DNA of 64,000 bases. Source: Lachnospiraceae bacterium. Lineage in GTDB: Bacteria > Bacillota > Clostridia > Lachnospirales > Lachnospiraceae. The position numbers and the translations under genes are program-made. Of this stretch, positions 24,903 to 34,704 are shown piece by piece; positions within the stretch are counted from its first letter, which is position 1; the number at the start of each line of letters is the position of its first letter. The notes under the pieces are model-generated. The model saw only the letters and a program-made list of their open reading frames with translations, was not told where the DNA came from and searched no databases. The DNA lies in the NCBI GenBank assembly GCA_017552985.1, contig JAFZNO010000076.1, positions 1 to 64,000 of the forward strand, in the 5' to 3' direction.

Positions 24903-26696
24903 ATGAAAAACCTGATCAAAACCTTAGACCGGTGCTTGCGCTGGATCGATCATAAGCCGTTATGGCTATTTGGCTTTCTTCTGTTTGCCGTCGCGTTTGC
25001 TCCCATCGCCATGCTGGGGGAGGGATGCGTGTTTACGTGGCATGATCAGTTGGATGAGTCCATGATGAACTACGTGTTGACCGCCAGGCACTTGGGGCAA
25101 AGCGAGATCCCGGAAATGATGGGAGGCATCCGAGCCAGCGGAATAACGCCTTCGGCCATTCTGTTTCTGCCGCTGTTCTTGCTTCTTTCGCCGTTCAAAG
25201 CATTTTTGACGGCTTACGTGTTTATCTTCTTTTGCGCCTTTTTGGGAACGTATTTTCTTGTGAAGGAGCTGACGGAGAGTAATCTTCTGGCGGTTGCGAC
25301 CGCCTCATGCTTTGCGATGCTGCCGTATTACGTGATCTACGGCCTGTCACAGATGGGGATTCCGATGGTGATCCTTGGTTTTCTGTATCTGTGCAGGAAA
25401 AAAAGAATCCTTCCGGCCCTTGGCATGATCGCGCTGTTTGGTTTTTGCAGTCATCTGGTACTCACGGGATACTGCGTTCTCGGCTTTGCCGTGCTTCTGA
25501 TCCTGTACCGCTTGATACGCAAGGAAGAGATCAAGCATTGTCTGATCGGATTCTTTGTATTGCTGGGTACCTACGTGATCTCGTGCTTTCGCCTCTTTCA
25601 GGAGATATTATTTGGCACGGGGGATTTTGTCAGTCACCGGGTGGAGACGGTGAGTGGCAGTCAGCCCTTTTTTGAAACGGTTTGGAGCGTGTTGAAGGAA
25701 GGCTCCCAGCACATGTATGGCTATCAGGGAACGCTGATCCTTCCCATGATCCTGCTACTGGCCGTGGGCGCATTTTTCCTGCGCGGGTGGGAGAAGGAGC
25801 GTAGGACCAGATATTGGATCGCCTTGGGCGGTTTCGTTGTTTTGATTGGGATCGCCGTTTTCTTCGGCATTTGCAAGTCGGAGCCCGTGGTGCAGTGGAA
25901 GAACGGTCAGGCAGGGTTCCTACGGTATTTCCAGATGGAACGTTTTTACTGGCTGTATCCAGCGGGGTGGCTTCTGGAGCTGGCCGTGATCATTTCCTGC
26001 TGGTGGCCGGTCCGCAAGGAAGACGATGAAGAGAAAGCGTCTTACGGTAAAGCCGATGCCGGGCAGGGGAAGCTTTGGCAGAGCGAGACGATCCTTTGCG
26101 TGATCTTCGCGGGAATCCTGCTGCCGGTGGTCATAAAGATCGCGGCGAATTCCTTTTTCTACCAGAACGTCAATCAGTATAACAACAGGACCAGGCCGGA
26201 GATCACGGGTTATATTACTTGGGAAGGTTATTACTCCGAGGACGTCATGAAGCAGATTGATGAAAAGATCGGCAAGGATAAGAAAACCTATCGCGTTGCG
26301 CATCTTGGCATGAATCCCGGCGTTTCCCTCATGCACGGATTCTATACGGTTGACGGCTATTCCAACAATTATTCCCTGGAGTATAAGCATAAATTCCGCA
26401 AGGTCATTGCGAAGGAATTGGAAAAGGTGCCGGCGACGGCAAGCTATTTTGATGATTGGGGAAGCAGGTGCTACCTGTTCAATTCCCAGTCGGGCACGGC
26501 ATACATGTTGTCGAAGCGGGATCAGGTCAAGTATCAGGGCTTGGAATTTGACCTGGATGCCTTGAAGGATCTGGGATGTGAATATATTTTCTCCGCGGGG
26601 GAGATCCGGGACGCAGAGCAGACGGGACTAAAGCCTCTGGGCTATTATGAGTCGGATACCTCTTATTGGGGAATCTGGTTATATGAATTGAATTAG
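24903..26696 (+). CDS. Multi-pass membrane protein, DUF6044/YfhO-like
   Basis: A 597-aa protein with about 11 hydrophobic helices in the first ~415 residues and a long extracytoplasmic C-terminal domain (~415-597). The early loop FTWHDQLDESMMNYVL with acidic residues is the position where GT-C glycosyltransferases carry catalytic Asp. The arrangement resembles the DUF6044 family, possibly cell-envelope glycosylation. I used the ATG at 24903 (GGAG upstream); the frame is open from a TTG at 24888. It ends at a hairpin shared with the convergent ABC-F gene. Confidence 0.7.
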   Translation: MKNLIKTLDRCLRWIDHKPLWLFGFLLFAVAFAPIAMLGEGCVFTWHDQLDESMMNYVLTARHLGQSEIPEMMGGIRASGITPSAILFLPLFLLLSPFKAFLTAYVFIFFCAFLGTYFLVKELTESNLLAVATASCFAMLPYYVIYGLSQMGIPMVILGFLYLCRKKRILPALGMIALFGFCSHLVLTGYCVLGFAVLLILYRLIRKEEIKHCLIGFFVLLGTYVISCFRLFQEILFGTGDFVSHRVETVSGSQPFFETVWSVLKEGSQHMYGYQGTLILPMILLLAVGAFFLRGWEKERRTRYWIALGGFVVLIGIAVFFGICKSEPVVQWKNGQAGFLRYFQMERFYWLYPAGWLLELAVIISCWWPVRKEDDEEKASYGKADAGQGKLWQSETILCVIFAGILLPVVIKIAANSFFYQNVNQYNNRTRPEITGYITWEGYYSEDVMKQIDEKIGKDKKTYRVAHLGMNPGVSLMHGFYTVDGYSNNYSLEYKHKFRKVIAKELEKVPATASYFDDWGSRCYLFNSQSGTAYMLSKRDQVKYQGLEFDLDALKDLGCEYIFSAGEIRDAEQTGLKPLGYYESDTSYWGIWLYELN

Positions 26697-26700
26697 TGAA

Positions 26701-26738
26701 AAAACGGAGAGCCGTCAGTTAGACGTACTCTCCGTTTT
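26701..26738. terminator. Bidirectional terminator overlapping a coding end
   Basis: AAAACGGAGAG (26701-26711) pairs with CTCTCCGTTTT (26728-26738). It serves the plus-strand gene ending at 26696. Its right arm encodes the last residues (ENGEYV) and contains the stop region of the minus-strand ABC-F gene. Confidence 0.8.
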
Positions 26739-28566
26739 CTATTCTGATCGCCAGGTCTTCCAAATATGCCCAACGGTCCATTTTCTGCTCCAGAAGGGCC
26801 TCGGCTTCTTCCTTTTCCTTGGCGATCTGGCCAAGCTTGATGAAGTCGCTGGAATGCTTTAGGTAATCCTGATCCAGCTTGGCGATCTTTTCTTCAATTG
26901 CCTCGATCTCGCTTTCGATCGTCTCGTAATCCTTTTGTTCCTGATAGGAGAATTTTAGCTTGCGCTTCCGGTCGGACCGCCAGTTGGCACTGGAAGAGCC
27001 TTCGGCATTCTTATCGGCATCACTGCGGGAAGGGACAGCGGAGCCCTCCGGGTGATTTGCCGCGGCGGCAAGAATCTCGTCCCTGCGGATCGCGTAGTCC
27101 GTGTATCCGCCTTCATATTGCTTTAGAACGCCGCCCTTTTCAAAGGCGAAGATCCGGCGGACAATGCGGTCGAGGAAGTAACGGTCGTGACTTACGGTGA
27201 TGACAATCCCGGGAAATCCATCGAGGTAATCCTCGAGAATCTGCAGGGTGGTCACGTCCAGGTCATTCGTAGGCTCATCCAGGATCAGGATGTTAGGGGC
27301 GCTCATGAGTACCTTGCACAGGTGCAGGCGCCTTCGCTCGCCGCCGGAGAGCTTTCCGAGGAGACCATACTGATCCTCGCCCTCGAAGAGGAATTTCTCC
27401 AACATTTTGGCGGCGCTGATCTTACCTTCCGGGGTTTCCACGAATTCGGCTTCGTCGCGGATATAATCAATGACGCGCTGGCTTGGATTCATGACGGTGG
27501 TGTCAGTTTCTTGGGCATAGTAGCTGATCTTGACGGTCTGGCCAATTTCCACGGTCCCCGCATCCTGTTTCTCCAAACCAAGGATGATCTTCATGAGGGT
27601 TGATTTTCCGCAGCCGTTTGGCCCAATGAAGCCCACGCGGTCGTCCCGCAGGAAATTGTAGGAAAAGTCCTTGATCAAAACCTGATCGCCATAGGATTTG
27701 CTGACGTTACTGAGTTCAACGGTGGTCCTTCCAAGGCGCGAGGAGAGGGATGAGATCTCCACGCGACCGTCTTCCACGGGACCCTTGGCATTCTTTAATT
27801 CCTCAAAACGCTCCAGACGGGCTTTTTGCTTGGTGGTGCGGGCCCTGGCTCCTCTCTGTACCCAGGCGAGCTCTGTTCTCAAAATGGACGCACGCTTTCT
27901 TGCGCTGGCGCGCTCCATGTCCTCGCGCTGCATCTTGAGTTCCAGATAGCCTGCGTAATTGGCCTCATAGGAATAAAGGGAACCCTTGTCGACCTCGACG
28001 ATGCGGTTACATACGCTGTTAAGGAAATAGCGGTCATGGGTTACCATGCATAAGGTTCCGCGGTAGTTCCGCAGCGTTTTTTCCAACCAGTCGGACATTT
28101 CGCCGTCGAGGTGGTTGGTTGGCTCGTCCAACACCAGGATTTCCGCGGGAGACAATAGGACGCTCACAAGGGCAAGGCGCTTACGCTGCCCGCCGGAGAG
28201 CTCGCCGCAGGGCTGGGAAAAGTCCGTGACGCCCAGTCTCGTCAGCATGCTTTTGGCATCGCCCTCGAGGGTCGTGGCATTATCCTCCCTGCGATTGTCC
28301 TTCATCACGGCCTCGAGAACGGTCTCCTCCGGAGGAAACGTGGGAGATTGGGGAAGGAAGCGGACCAAATGGTTATTTGCCAGGGTGCGTTTTCCCTCGT
28401 CGGGCTCCTCTAATCCGGCAATGAGCTTAAGCAGCGTGGACTTGCCGGTTCCGTTGATGCCGATGATCCCCACCTTTTCGCCCTCCTGCAAAAAGAAGGA
28501 ACAATGATCAAATATTTTTCTTTGGCCAAAGGCCAAACTAACGTCATCTAAAGACAAAACATTCAC
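26719..28566 (-). CDS. ABC-F family ATPase, Uup-like
   Basis: A 615-aa soluble protein with two ABC domains and no membrane segment. First domain: Walker A GINGTGKSTLL, signature LSGGQRKRLAL, Walker B ILVLDEPTNHLD. Second: GPNGCGKSTLM, LSGGERRRLHL, ILILDEPTNDLD. The linker RGARARTTKQKARLERF is typical of Uup, as is the C-terminal coiled coil (~535-610). ABC-F proteins act on the ribosome; Uup members also affect DNA-element excision in E. coli. The start appears to be GTG at 28566 behind GAGGA. No attenuator typical of antibiotic-resistance ABC-F genes was seen. Confidence 0.9.
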   Translation of the reverse strand: MNVLSLDDVSLAFGQRKIFDHCSFFLQEGEKVGIIGINGTGKSTLLKLIAGLEEPDEGKRTLANNHLVRFLPQSPTFPPEETVLEAVMKDNRREDNATTLEGDAKSMLTRLGVTDFSQPCGELSGGQRKRLALVSVLLSPAEILVLDEPTNHLDGEMSDWLEKTLRNYRGTLCMVTHDRYFLNSVCNRIVEVDKGSLYSYEANYAGYLELKMQREDMERASARKRASILRTELAWVQRGARARTTKQKARLERFEELKNAKGPVEDGRVEISSLSSRLGRTTVELSNVSKSYGDQVLIKDFSYNFLRDDRVGFIGPNGCGKSTLMKIILGLEKQDAGTVEIGQTVKISYYAQETDTTVMNPSQRVIDYIRDEAEFVETPEGKISAAKMLEKFLFEGEDQYGLLGKLSGGERRRLHLCKVLMSAPNILILDEPTNDLDVTTLQILEDYLDGFPGIVITVSHDRYFLDRIVRRIFAFEKGGVLKQYEGGYTDYAIRRDEILAAAANHPEGSAVPSRSDADKNAEGSSSANWRSDRKRKLKFSYQEQKDYETIESEIEAIEEKIAKLDQDYLKHSSDFIKLGQIAKEKEEAEALLEQKMDRWAYLEDLAIRIENGEYV

Positions 28567-28615
28567 AAACGTGTCCTCACTTATCAGTTTTTGGCATTAA
28601 ATTCTGTCTACTACG

Positions 28616-29482
28616 TCATTCCTTTATGATCTTGGCAGCCTTATGCGTACGGTGAAGAAGAAAGATGCCTGCAGCTATCATGGGAATGCTAATGAGCAGG
28701 AAAAGATTCATTTCGAAACGGTCAATATCCGGGTAATAATATGCTAAAATGGTGCCAATTCCATTGAACGCGCAATGCATCAAATAAGTGCTGAAAATGG
28801 ATTCCGTCAGTTCTGCGACAACACAGAAGATGCAGCCCAAGACGGCAGCATACGCAAACCATATGGAATCACCGTGGGCTATGCCAAAGAGCAGGGAAGA
28901 GATCAGAATGCCGATCCATTTTGGAAGGGCCCTGTCAAAGCGGCTAAGCATGAGACCGCGGAAGATCAGTTCCTCCGTGAGGGGAGCGACGAGACCTTGC
29001 GCGATCATGGAAAAGACAAAAGAGCCTTCAATGATAAAGTTTGAGGACTCAGAATAGCTTTCCATGAATGAATCGGGCAGGAGATTCAGTATGGCGGTGA
29101 CTAAAAAGTAGAAACCGAACGTAAGCAGAGCCATGGCCGGAAGGTATTTAACGGAGAATTTCTTGAACCGCGTTTCTTCCCGGAAGTTTTTTTTGCGCAG
29201 GGCAAAAAAGAGGAACAGAACGATAATAAGAATGAAAGCGTAGATGATCAACCGTGCATTGACGTTCGCAAGTGCAACTTCGAGTGCGTCAGCAGAAATC
29301 TGCGCGAAATTGGTCTCCGTCCCGGAAGGGGGGTTTTTGGTCATCCGGAAGGCGTAATAAATCGCCAAGACGTTGACGGCAGCAACCTCTGTCACAATAA
29401 GAAGCAGAAAGTAAGCAAGGCCTTTGATCAACTGAAAATAGACGTCAGGTTTTGGCGATATGGCTGAATGGACGTCAGACAT
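28616..29482 (-). CDS. CPBP-family intramembrane metalloprotease
   Basis: A 288-aa membrane protein with about eight helices. The Abi/CPBP motifs are present: EELIFRG (Glu-Glu and Arg), SSLLFGIAHGD (His) and the later MHCAFNG (His and Asn). These residues bind metal in the type II CAAX protease family. In Firmicutes, such proteins process or protect against peptides, but the substrate is unknown here. AAAGGAG precedes the ATG. Confidence 0.88.
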   Translation of the reverse strand: MSDVHSAISPKPDVYFQLIKGLAYFLLLIVTEVAAVNVLAIYYAFRMTKNPPSGTETNFAQISADALEVALANVNARLIIYAFILIIVLFLFFALRKKNFREETRFKKFSVKYLPAMALLTFGFYFLVTAILNLLPDSFMESYSESSNFIIEGSFVFSMIAQGLVAPLTEELIFRGLMLSRFDRALPKWIGILISSLLFGIAHGDSIWFAYAAVLGCIFCVVAELTESIFSTYLMHCAFNGIGTILAYYYPDIDRFEMNLFLLISIPMIAAGIFLLHRTHKAAKIIKE

Positions 29483-29519
29483 GGGTTTCTCCTTTCGATG
29501 AATCCTTATGACGCATGTG

Positions 29520-30485
29520 TCATAAAGCAGGATCCGTTGGGAAAAAGTATGGGCGAAGCGATGATTCCTGGAGATCTTGTCCGATGACGATCAGAATCTC
29601 CTGGCCCAGGGGAACGCGTTTGCACAGGGTCTCCGAGGGAGTGGCATTGATCTGGAGCCAATCCCCTTCGGGAAGAGGCAGATAGCCTTTTATGCGAAAG
29701 ATGGTCCCCAAGTCATCCTTTTGGAATAGTTGTTGCAGTGTTTGTTCCAACGCTTCCTGCGGGAGTCTTACGTGCATGAAAAACAGGGAAGAGAAAGCTT
29801 TCTTTGGATCAAACCAAAGCTTCTCGTGATCCGCGCGCACCCAGCCGCAGCTGGAAATCAGGGTGAAATCCTCATCCGTGAGACAGTCCCAGGGCTTGCA
29901 CAGGGGATTGGCCTGCGGACCGCTTATTTCAAAACGGCGCGGGCATTTGAATTCTTCCATGGCGTGATTCAGTCGGGAGAGCGTGCCGGCGATCCTGTCC
30001 GGGGATGCATCCTGCACCTTGCTCAATATGAGCATGCCGGCGTTGGCGGACTGGGATACCATTAGGTATTCTTCCTGGCGGGACATATGCTCGTCCATGC
30101 AGGCATCCACAATGGTGATGACATTGCCGGCCTCATACCAGGAATCAATGGGTTCGTCGTGAAGAACGTCAAAGAAGGCGTCCACGTCGTAAATGCCGGA
30201 GGGCTCCACGAGAATGCGGTTAAAACCGCGCATGGCCATGGAGATCAGCTTGGTGCGAAAGCGTCTTTTCCAATCCGTCACGACGCTGCCGCCGACGATC
30301 TGCTCCACGTCGATCCTGTCGCCGAGGAGATCCTGCAGCATGAGCATGTCCACGTTGACGGCGCCGAAATCATTCTCGATAATGCCAACGTGGTAACCCT
30401 GAGACACCAGCCATTCGGCATATTTTTTGATAAAGGTGGTTTTGCCGGAACCTAAGAATCCGGTGATCAGATCAATTTGGATCAT
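29520..30485 (-). CDS. CobW/G3E-family GTPase without the CxCC metal motif
   Basis: A 321-aa protein. The P-loop GFLGSGKTT (~8-16) and IENDFGAVNVD, then VEPSGIYD and a later SKVQD in the NKxD position, mark the G3E GTPase family of metal chaperones (CobW, YjiA, ZNG1). The family usually has a CxCC metal site right after the strand carrying the glycines; here it reads IVGGSVVTDWKRR with no cysteine. A CobW_C-like domain follows (~220-321). Metal handling may thus differ or be lost. ATG at 30485 follows AAAGGAGC; an upstream in-frame ATG at 30584 is unlikely. Confidence 0.85.
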   Translation of the reverse strand: MIQIDLITGFLGSGKTTFIKKYAEWLVSQGYHVGIIENDFGAVNVDMLMLQDLLGDRIDVEQIVGGSVVTDWKRRFRTKLISMAMRGFNRILVEPSGIYDVDAFFDVLHDEPIDSWYEAGNVITIVDACMDEHMSRQEEYLMVSQSANAGMLILSKVQDASPDRIAGTLSRLNHAMEEFKCPRRFEISGPQANPLCKPWDCLTDEDFTLISSCGWVRADHEKLWFDPKKAFSSLFFMHVRLPQEALEQTLQQLFQKDDLGTIFRIKGYLPLPEGDWLQINATPSETLCKRVPLGQEILIVIGQDLQESSLRPYFFPTDPAL

Positions 30486-30671
30486 GCGTTTAGCTCCTTT
30501 TCTTTCCATGGTGATTGTAGCATGGGGGAGAGGTTTGCGCAACATTCTTTCGCGTCTGTAGTTTATGATTTCTTTTGTTTTCATTTTGGTGCCAGTTTGC
30601 TATAATGAAGGGGATTTACGGGGGCAGCCTTTATCATGGGCTTGCTCGGGAAAGGAAATGGTCGTTTGGTT

Positions 30672-31658
30672 ATGCAAAAAGGAAGATTATTCTTAGAAAT
30701 AAAGAAATGCATGTTGCTGATATGCCTTTGCGTGGGCCTGGCGGCATGTTCCGATAACGCGGAATCGCTGGAAGGATTCCCGTCAGGGGTGCCGATCGAA
30801 TCCTGGGAGGATACGGCAGAAGGAAAAAAGGAAGTAACGGAGAGTGAGGAAAGCGCGGCGCGGGAAGAAAGCAAAACTGCAGAGAGCGAGGGAAGCGAAG
30901 TAACGGAGAGCAAGGAAAGCACGGCGCGGGAAGAAAGCAAAGCTGCAGAGAGTAAGGAGAGCGCGGCGTCTGAGAAAAGCAAAAGTGCGGAGAGTGCCCC
31001 GCAAGGCGGAAATAACGTGAGAACTGGCGGTAAACTGATCGTGATCGATGCCGGTCATCAGAAAAAGGGAAATTCGGAAAAAGAGCCTGACGGGCCAGGT
31101 TCATCGACCATGAAGGCAAAGGTTTCCGCCGGAACGAGGGGGAAATTTACGGGGCAGGCGGAATATGAACTGAACCTGATCGTGGCGAAGAAACTGCAGA
31201 CGATCCTGTTGGATCGGGGTTATGACGTGATCATGGTGCGGGAGACGCACGACGTCAACATTAGCAACAGCGAGCGTGCGGCCGTGGCCAATGACGCGAA
31301 TGCTGATGCCTTTATCAGGATTCACGCGAACGGGTCTGATGACAGCTCCGTAAACGGCGCTGAGACCATCTGCCAGACGAAAAAGAATCCTTACAACAGC
31401 GCGTTGTATGAGCAGAGCAGGGCTTTGTCGGATGCCGTCTTGGACGGGCTGTGCGCTGAATGCGGCTGTAAGAAGCGCAAGGTCTGGGAGACGGACACCA
31501 TGAGTGGCGTCAACTGGTGCCAGGTTCCCGTCACCATCGTGGAGATGGGATACTTGAGCAATGAGCAGGAAGACAGACTCATGGCCACGGAGGAATATCA
31601 GGATAAGCTGGCGAAGGGAATCGCCGACGGAATCGACGCCTATTTTCTCGGTCGTTAA
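30672..31658 (+). CDS. N-acetylmuramoyl-L-alanine amidase (Amidase_3), lipoprotein
   Basis: A 328-aa cell-wall hydrolase. The signal peptide ends in VGLAAC, a lipobox. A low-complexity linker of ESK/AES repeats (~50-115) is followed by the zinc amidase domain (~130-328): ligand His in VIDAGHQ, Glu in QAEYELN, His in FIRIHANGS, and catalytic Glu in [10 protein letters not shown]. It cuts between MurNAc and the stem peptide, probably in wall remodelling or spore-related lysis. The start is uncertain: an in-frame ATG at 30636 follows GGGGG, but 30672 gives a normal signal peptide. A TATAAT lies at 30601-30606. Confidence 0.9.
   Translation: MQKGRLFLEIKKCMLLICLCVGLAACSDNAESLEGFPSGVPIESWEDTAEGKKEVTESEESAAREESKTAESEGSEVTESKESTAREESKAAESKESAASEKSKSAESAPQGGNNVRTGGKLIVIDAGHQKKGNSEKEPDGPGSSTMKAKVSAGTRGKFTGQAEYELNLIVAKKLQTILLDRGYDVIMVRETHDVNISNSERAAVANDANADAFIRIHANGSDDSSVNGAETICQTKKNPYNSALYEQSRALSDAVLDGLCAECGCKKRKVWETDTMSGVNWCQVPVTIVEMGYLSNEQEDRLMATEEYQDKLAKGIADGIDAYFLGR
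30833..30995 (+). repeat. Degenerate ESK/AES-encoding tandem repeats
   Basis: Short GAGAGC and GGAAAGC motifs recur across the linker of the amidase lipoprotein, with segments such as CGGCGCGGGAAGAAAGCAAA found twice ~66 bp apart. They encode a flexible acidic spacer. Confidence 0.7.
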
Positions 31659-31718
31659 ATACCATCAAGCCTTAGCCATGGGTTTTGCGGGTTTGCTAAG
31701 GTGGTCAGCTTGACTCAG

Positions 31719-33260
31719 TCAGCGCTTCCAGACCTTGCTGGGTTGGGCCTTGGCGGTGGGAGTGCGCAGGATGAGGTTGACGAGCGCTTTTCCGTTCCAG
31801 GGAATGAGAGGCCAGAAATAGCTGTAGCCCCCAAAGGTCGGGGTGGTGAGGATGGACAGGAGCACGAGTCCCAGACCGATCCAAAAGCCGGGAACGCCGG
31901 CGAAGAACGTACAAAGCAATAAAAACATGCGGTAGAGGCGCAGCGCGTCAGAAAGCTCGACACACGAGACGGAGATGGTCGCCAGGAGCGTGATGCCGCC
32001 GTAAAATAAAACTTCTGAAGTACTCCAATGCAAACTGACGGCAATGTCACCTATCAGCAGACCGCCCACGATGGACAATGCACCGGAAAAACGGTCTGAG
32101 CTTAAGGATGCGGAGTACTGGAACATCGCAAGAAAGAATTCAACAACGAGCACGTAAAAGAAAAGACGTCCCTTGGAGGGGATTTCCGTTGAGATCAGCT
32201 GGAGCTTTTCCGCCAGCTGTGGATAATAAGCCGTGATGAGCAGGAACAGTGGCAAAAACAAAAGGGCCACGGGCATGCACAGGAACCGGATGAATCTCAG
32301 GTAAGTCCCCACCAGGGGATTTTTGTAATAATCCTCCGCCGTCTGCGTAAAATGGAAGATGGTACAGGGCAGAACGAGAGCCATGGGAGTATTGTCCACC
32401 AGCACGAGGACGTAGCCTTCTGCCAGATAGCTTGCGGCCACGTCCGGGCGCTCGGTCATTTGCAGGCTCGGCAGCGGATTGAAAAAGCGCCGCTTTACCA
32501 GAAGTTCCTCCAAGCTCTTTGCTCCCATGGTGAGGGCAGTGATCTTTAACTCATCTATTTTTTGGGAAATTTTCCGGACAAGCTCCGGGTCACAGCGGTC
32601 CTCAAGATATGCGACACATACGTCAGTTTTGCCGATCTCACCCACTTCGTGCATTTCGAAGACGAGATGCGGGGAGCGGATCCGTCGCCGGATCAGATTG
32701 GCATTGGTCAGGAGAATTTCGATGAATCCGTCTCTGGCGCCGCGGGTCATCTTTTCGAGCTCTGGCTCATCGACACTGCGGGAGTGATAGGCCCGCGTGT
32801 CCAATATGACGGCCTGCGCGAAGCCGTCGACAAAGAGGACGGAATTACCGCTGGTGAGCTTGTCAAGAACGACGGTAAAATCAAAGGCGTAGCTAATCTG
32901 CGCAATGCCGACGCGGGCTTCTATGAAGGCGTGAAGCGAATTGTCATTATCGGCGGGAGCATTTGAACCTTGCCCTGAGGCAGAAAGCTGCGGCAGGTTA
33001 GCCTGCTCCCCCTCCGTCCCTTGCAGCGCGCCAAACATTTTTTCCAATAATTCTGAGACGCAAAACCCGTTGAGGCCGATCCAGAAAGCCTTGGTTTCAC
33101 CGAGAAGGAGATCTCTCGTCATCAGGTCAAAGCTTTTTCCAAGGGGCAGGAGTTTGTGAAGCTTGGCAACGTTCTCCTGCAGACTGGCATTGATTGGGGC
33201 GTTGTCTTCCGGGTTGTCGTTTTGGCTGTAACTGCACGCGTCATTCTTGTTTTCCGTCAT
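31719..33260 (-). CDS. Spore germination protein, GerA/SpoVAF family
   Basis: A 513-aa protein. A soluble N-terminal domain (~30-300) includes RRRIRSPHLVFEMHEVGEIG and ERPDVAASYLAEGYVLVLVDN-type GerA motifs, followed by about five membrane helices (~320-490). The family forms the A subunit of nutrient germinant receptors or SpoVAF, which aids ion release. Single copy without gerB/gerC neighbours favours SpoVAF-like or an orphan receptor subunit. It is direct evidence for a spore-forming lineage. AAGGAAG precedes the ATG. It is divergent from the CitMHS gene. Confidence 0.85.
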   Translation of the reverse strand: MTENKNDACSYSQNDNPEDNAPINASLQENVAKLHKLLPLGKSFDLMTRDLLLGETKAFWIGLNGFCVSELLEKMFGALQGTEGEQANLPQLSASGQGSNAPADNDNSLHAFIEARVGIAQISYAFDFTVVLDKLTSGNSVLFVDGFAQAVILDTRAYHSRSVDEPELEKMTRGARDGFIEILLTNANLIRRRIRSPHLVFEMHEVGEIGKTDVCVAYLEDRCDPELVRKISQKIDELKITALTMGAKSLEELLVKRRFFNPLPSLQMTERPDVAASYLAEGYVLVLVDNTPMALVLPCTIFHFTQTAEDYYKNPLVGTYLRFIRFLCMPVALLFLPLFLLITAYYPQLAEKLQLISTEIPSKGRLFFYVLVVEFFLAMFQYSASLSSDRFSGALSIVGGLLIGDIAVSLHWSTSEVLFYGGITLLATISVSCVELSDALRLYRMFLLLCTFFAGVPGFWIGLGLVLLSILTTPTFGGYSYFWPLIPWNGKALVNLILRTPTAKAQPSKVWKR

Positions 33261-33344
33261 AAGTCTTCCTTTCTTTTTATTCCGTTTTTCATTCCGTTTT
33301 CTTCCGTCATAGTTTTCCCAGGATCACAAATGCTATGCGTCTTG

Positions 33345-33373
33345 TTTACAAAGCACTCCGCCCATGCTAAAAT
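33345..33373 (+). promoter_or_regulatory. Promoter of the CitMHS permease gene
   Basis: TTTACA (33345-33350), 17 bp, TAAAAT (33368-33373), 47 bp before the start. Confidence 0.65.
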
Positions 33374-33420
33374 GAGGTGAAAAATGATATTATAAGCAAA
33401 GGAACGTACGTAATAAGACC

Positions 33421-34656
33421 ATGAGAAGTTTTCTTTTGTTTTTGAAGAACGAGATTGTATTGACGGCAGCAACGGTTCTGGCCATTGTGTCAGCGTTTTT
33501 GATCCATCCGGACAAGGAATACTTGGGTTACGTGGATTTTCGGACGCTGGCCCTGCTCTTTTGCCTGATGGCGGTCATGGGAGGGTTCCAGCGACTGGGA
33601 TTCTTTAGGAAGATCGCCCAAGGCCTTTTGAAAAAGGTGGGGACCGACAGCGTGCGCGTGATCTTGGTTCTGGTATTACTGGCATTTTTCTTTAGCATGC
33701 TGATCACAAACGACGTAGGACTGATCACGTTTGTGCCCTTTACGTTTACGGTATTAGAGCTTCTCGGGGAGGAGACGAGAAATCGTCTGGTCATTCCCGT
33801 GGTCGTGCTGGAGACCCTTGGCGCGAACCTCGGAAGCATGATGACGCCGATCGGAAATCCCCAGAACCTTTATTTATATGGCAAGGCGGGACTGACCGTG
33901 GGACAATTCTTGTTGCACATGCTGCCCCTCACAAGTCTTGCGGGCATCATGCTCATCATCTGGTCCATCTGCGTTGGTAAGACGAAGGGTGCGCCGAAGG
34001 CGCAAGGGAGCGCGGGAAAACCAAATGAAGATTCCCGGGATGGTGCTGACGGGGCAGGAAAGCTTGAGATGGCGTTTGCGGAACGGGATGCGGATGCCGC
34101 AACCGTAACCGGCGCGAAAAAGACGTTTCTGCTTTCTGTTTACGGCGTATTGTTTTTATTAAGCCTCCTGACGGTGGCAAACGTGCTGGAATATCCGGTG
34201 ACGCTTTGCGTCACGCTCGCATGCGTTTGCATTTTTGACTGGAAGACGTTAAAGAAAGTCGATTATTTCTTGCTTCTTACGTTCATTGCGTTTTTCGTGT
34301 TTATCGGGAACATGGGCAGGATCCCGGCGTTTGCGGATTTTCTCGCCGGCATTGTGAAAGACAGGGAAGTCATAGTGGGAATTCTTTCGAGCCAGGTCAT
34401 CAGTAACGTGCCGGCAGCCCTTTTGCTTTCCGGCTTTTCGGATAATTACAAGGCGCTGCTCATCGGCGTGAATCTTGGCGGCATGGGAACGCTGATCGCA
34501 TCCATGGCGAGCCTGATCTCGTACAAGTACGTGGCGAGACTGGTGCCGGACAAGAAGGGAAAATACTTCGGATATTTTACGGTGGCAAACCTTTGCTTCT
34601 TGGCAGTGTTGTTGATGGGATATTTTGGATTGAAAATGCTTGGCGCGTGGGGATAA
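33421..34656 (+). CDS. CitMHS/ArsB-type (IT superfamily) permease
   Basis: A 411-aa membrane protein with about 10-11 helices. ITNDVGLITFVPFT and LGANLGSMMTPIGNPQNLYLY (quoted in part: GSMMTPIGNPQNLYLY) carry the two conserved NxG/TPxGN hairpins of ion transporters such as ArsB, citrate and SLC13-like carriers. A hydrophilic loop (~180-225) separates the halves, and a second VISNVPAALLLSG motif lies near 340. The ion is not predictable. The ribosome site is poor (AAAGGAA ~18 bp away), so translation may be weak or the start different. Confidence 0.85.
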   Translation: MRSFLLFLKNEIVLTAATVLAIVSAFLIHPDKEYLGYVDFRTLALLFCLMAVMGGFQRLGFFRKIAQGLLKKVGTDSVRVILVLVLLAFFFSMLITNDVGLITFVPFTFTVLELLGEETRNRLVIPVVVLETLGANLGSMMTPIGNPQNLYLYGKAGLTVGQFLLHMLPLTSLAGIMLIIWSICVGKTKGAPKAQGSAGKPNEDSRDGADGAGKLEMAFAERDADAATVTGAKKTFLLSVYGVLFLLSLLTVANVLEYPVTLCVTLACVCIFDWKTLKKVDYFLLLTFIAFFVFIGNMGRIPAFADFLAGIVKDREVIVGILSSQVISNVPAALLLSGFSDNYKALLIGVNLGGMGTLIASMASLISYKYVARLVPDKKGKYFGYFTVANLCFLAVLLMGYFGLKMLGAWG

Positions 34657-34704
34657 GCTTCGGGGATTTGCCTTGCGCGTGGGGATAACGGGGAGGAAAA
34701 AAAC

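Noticed and set aside
26719-28566. Antibiotic-resistance ABC-F
   Set aside because: The linker and C-terminal coiled coil fit Uup-type housekeeping proteins and no attenuation leader was seen.
31669-31702. Terminator after the amidase gene
   Set aside because: CCTTAGC/GCTAAGG can pair, but no T-run follows and the loop is long.
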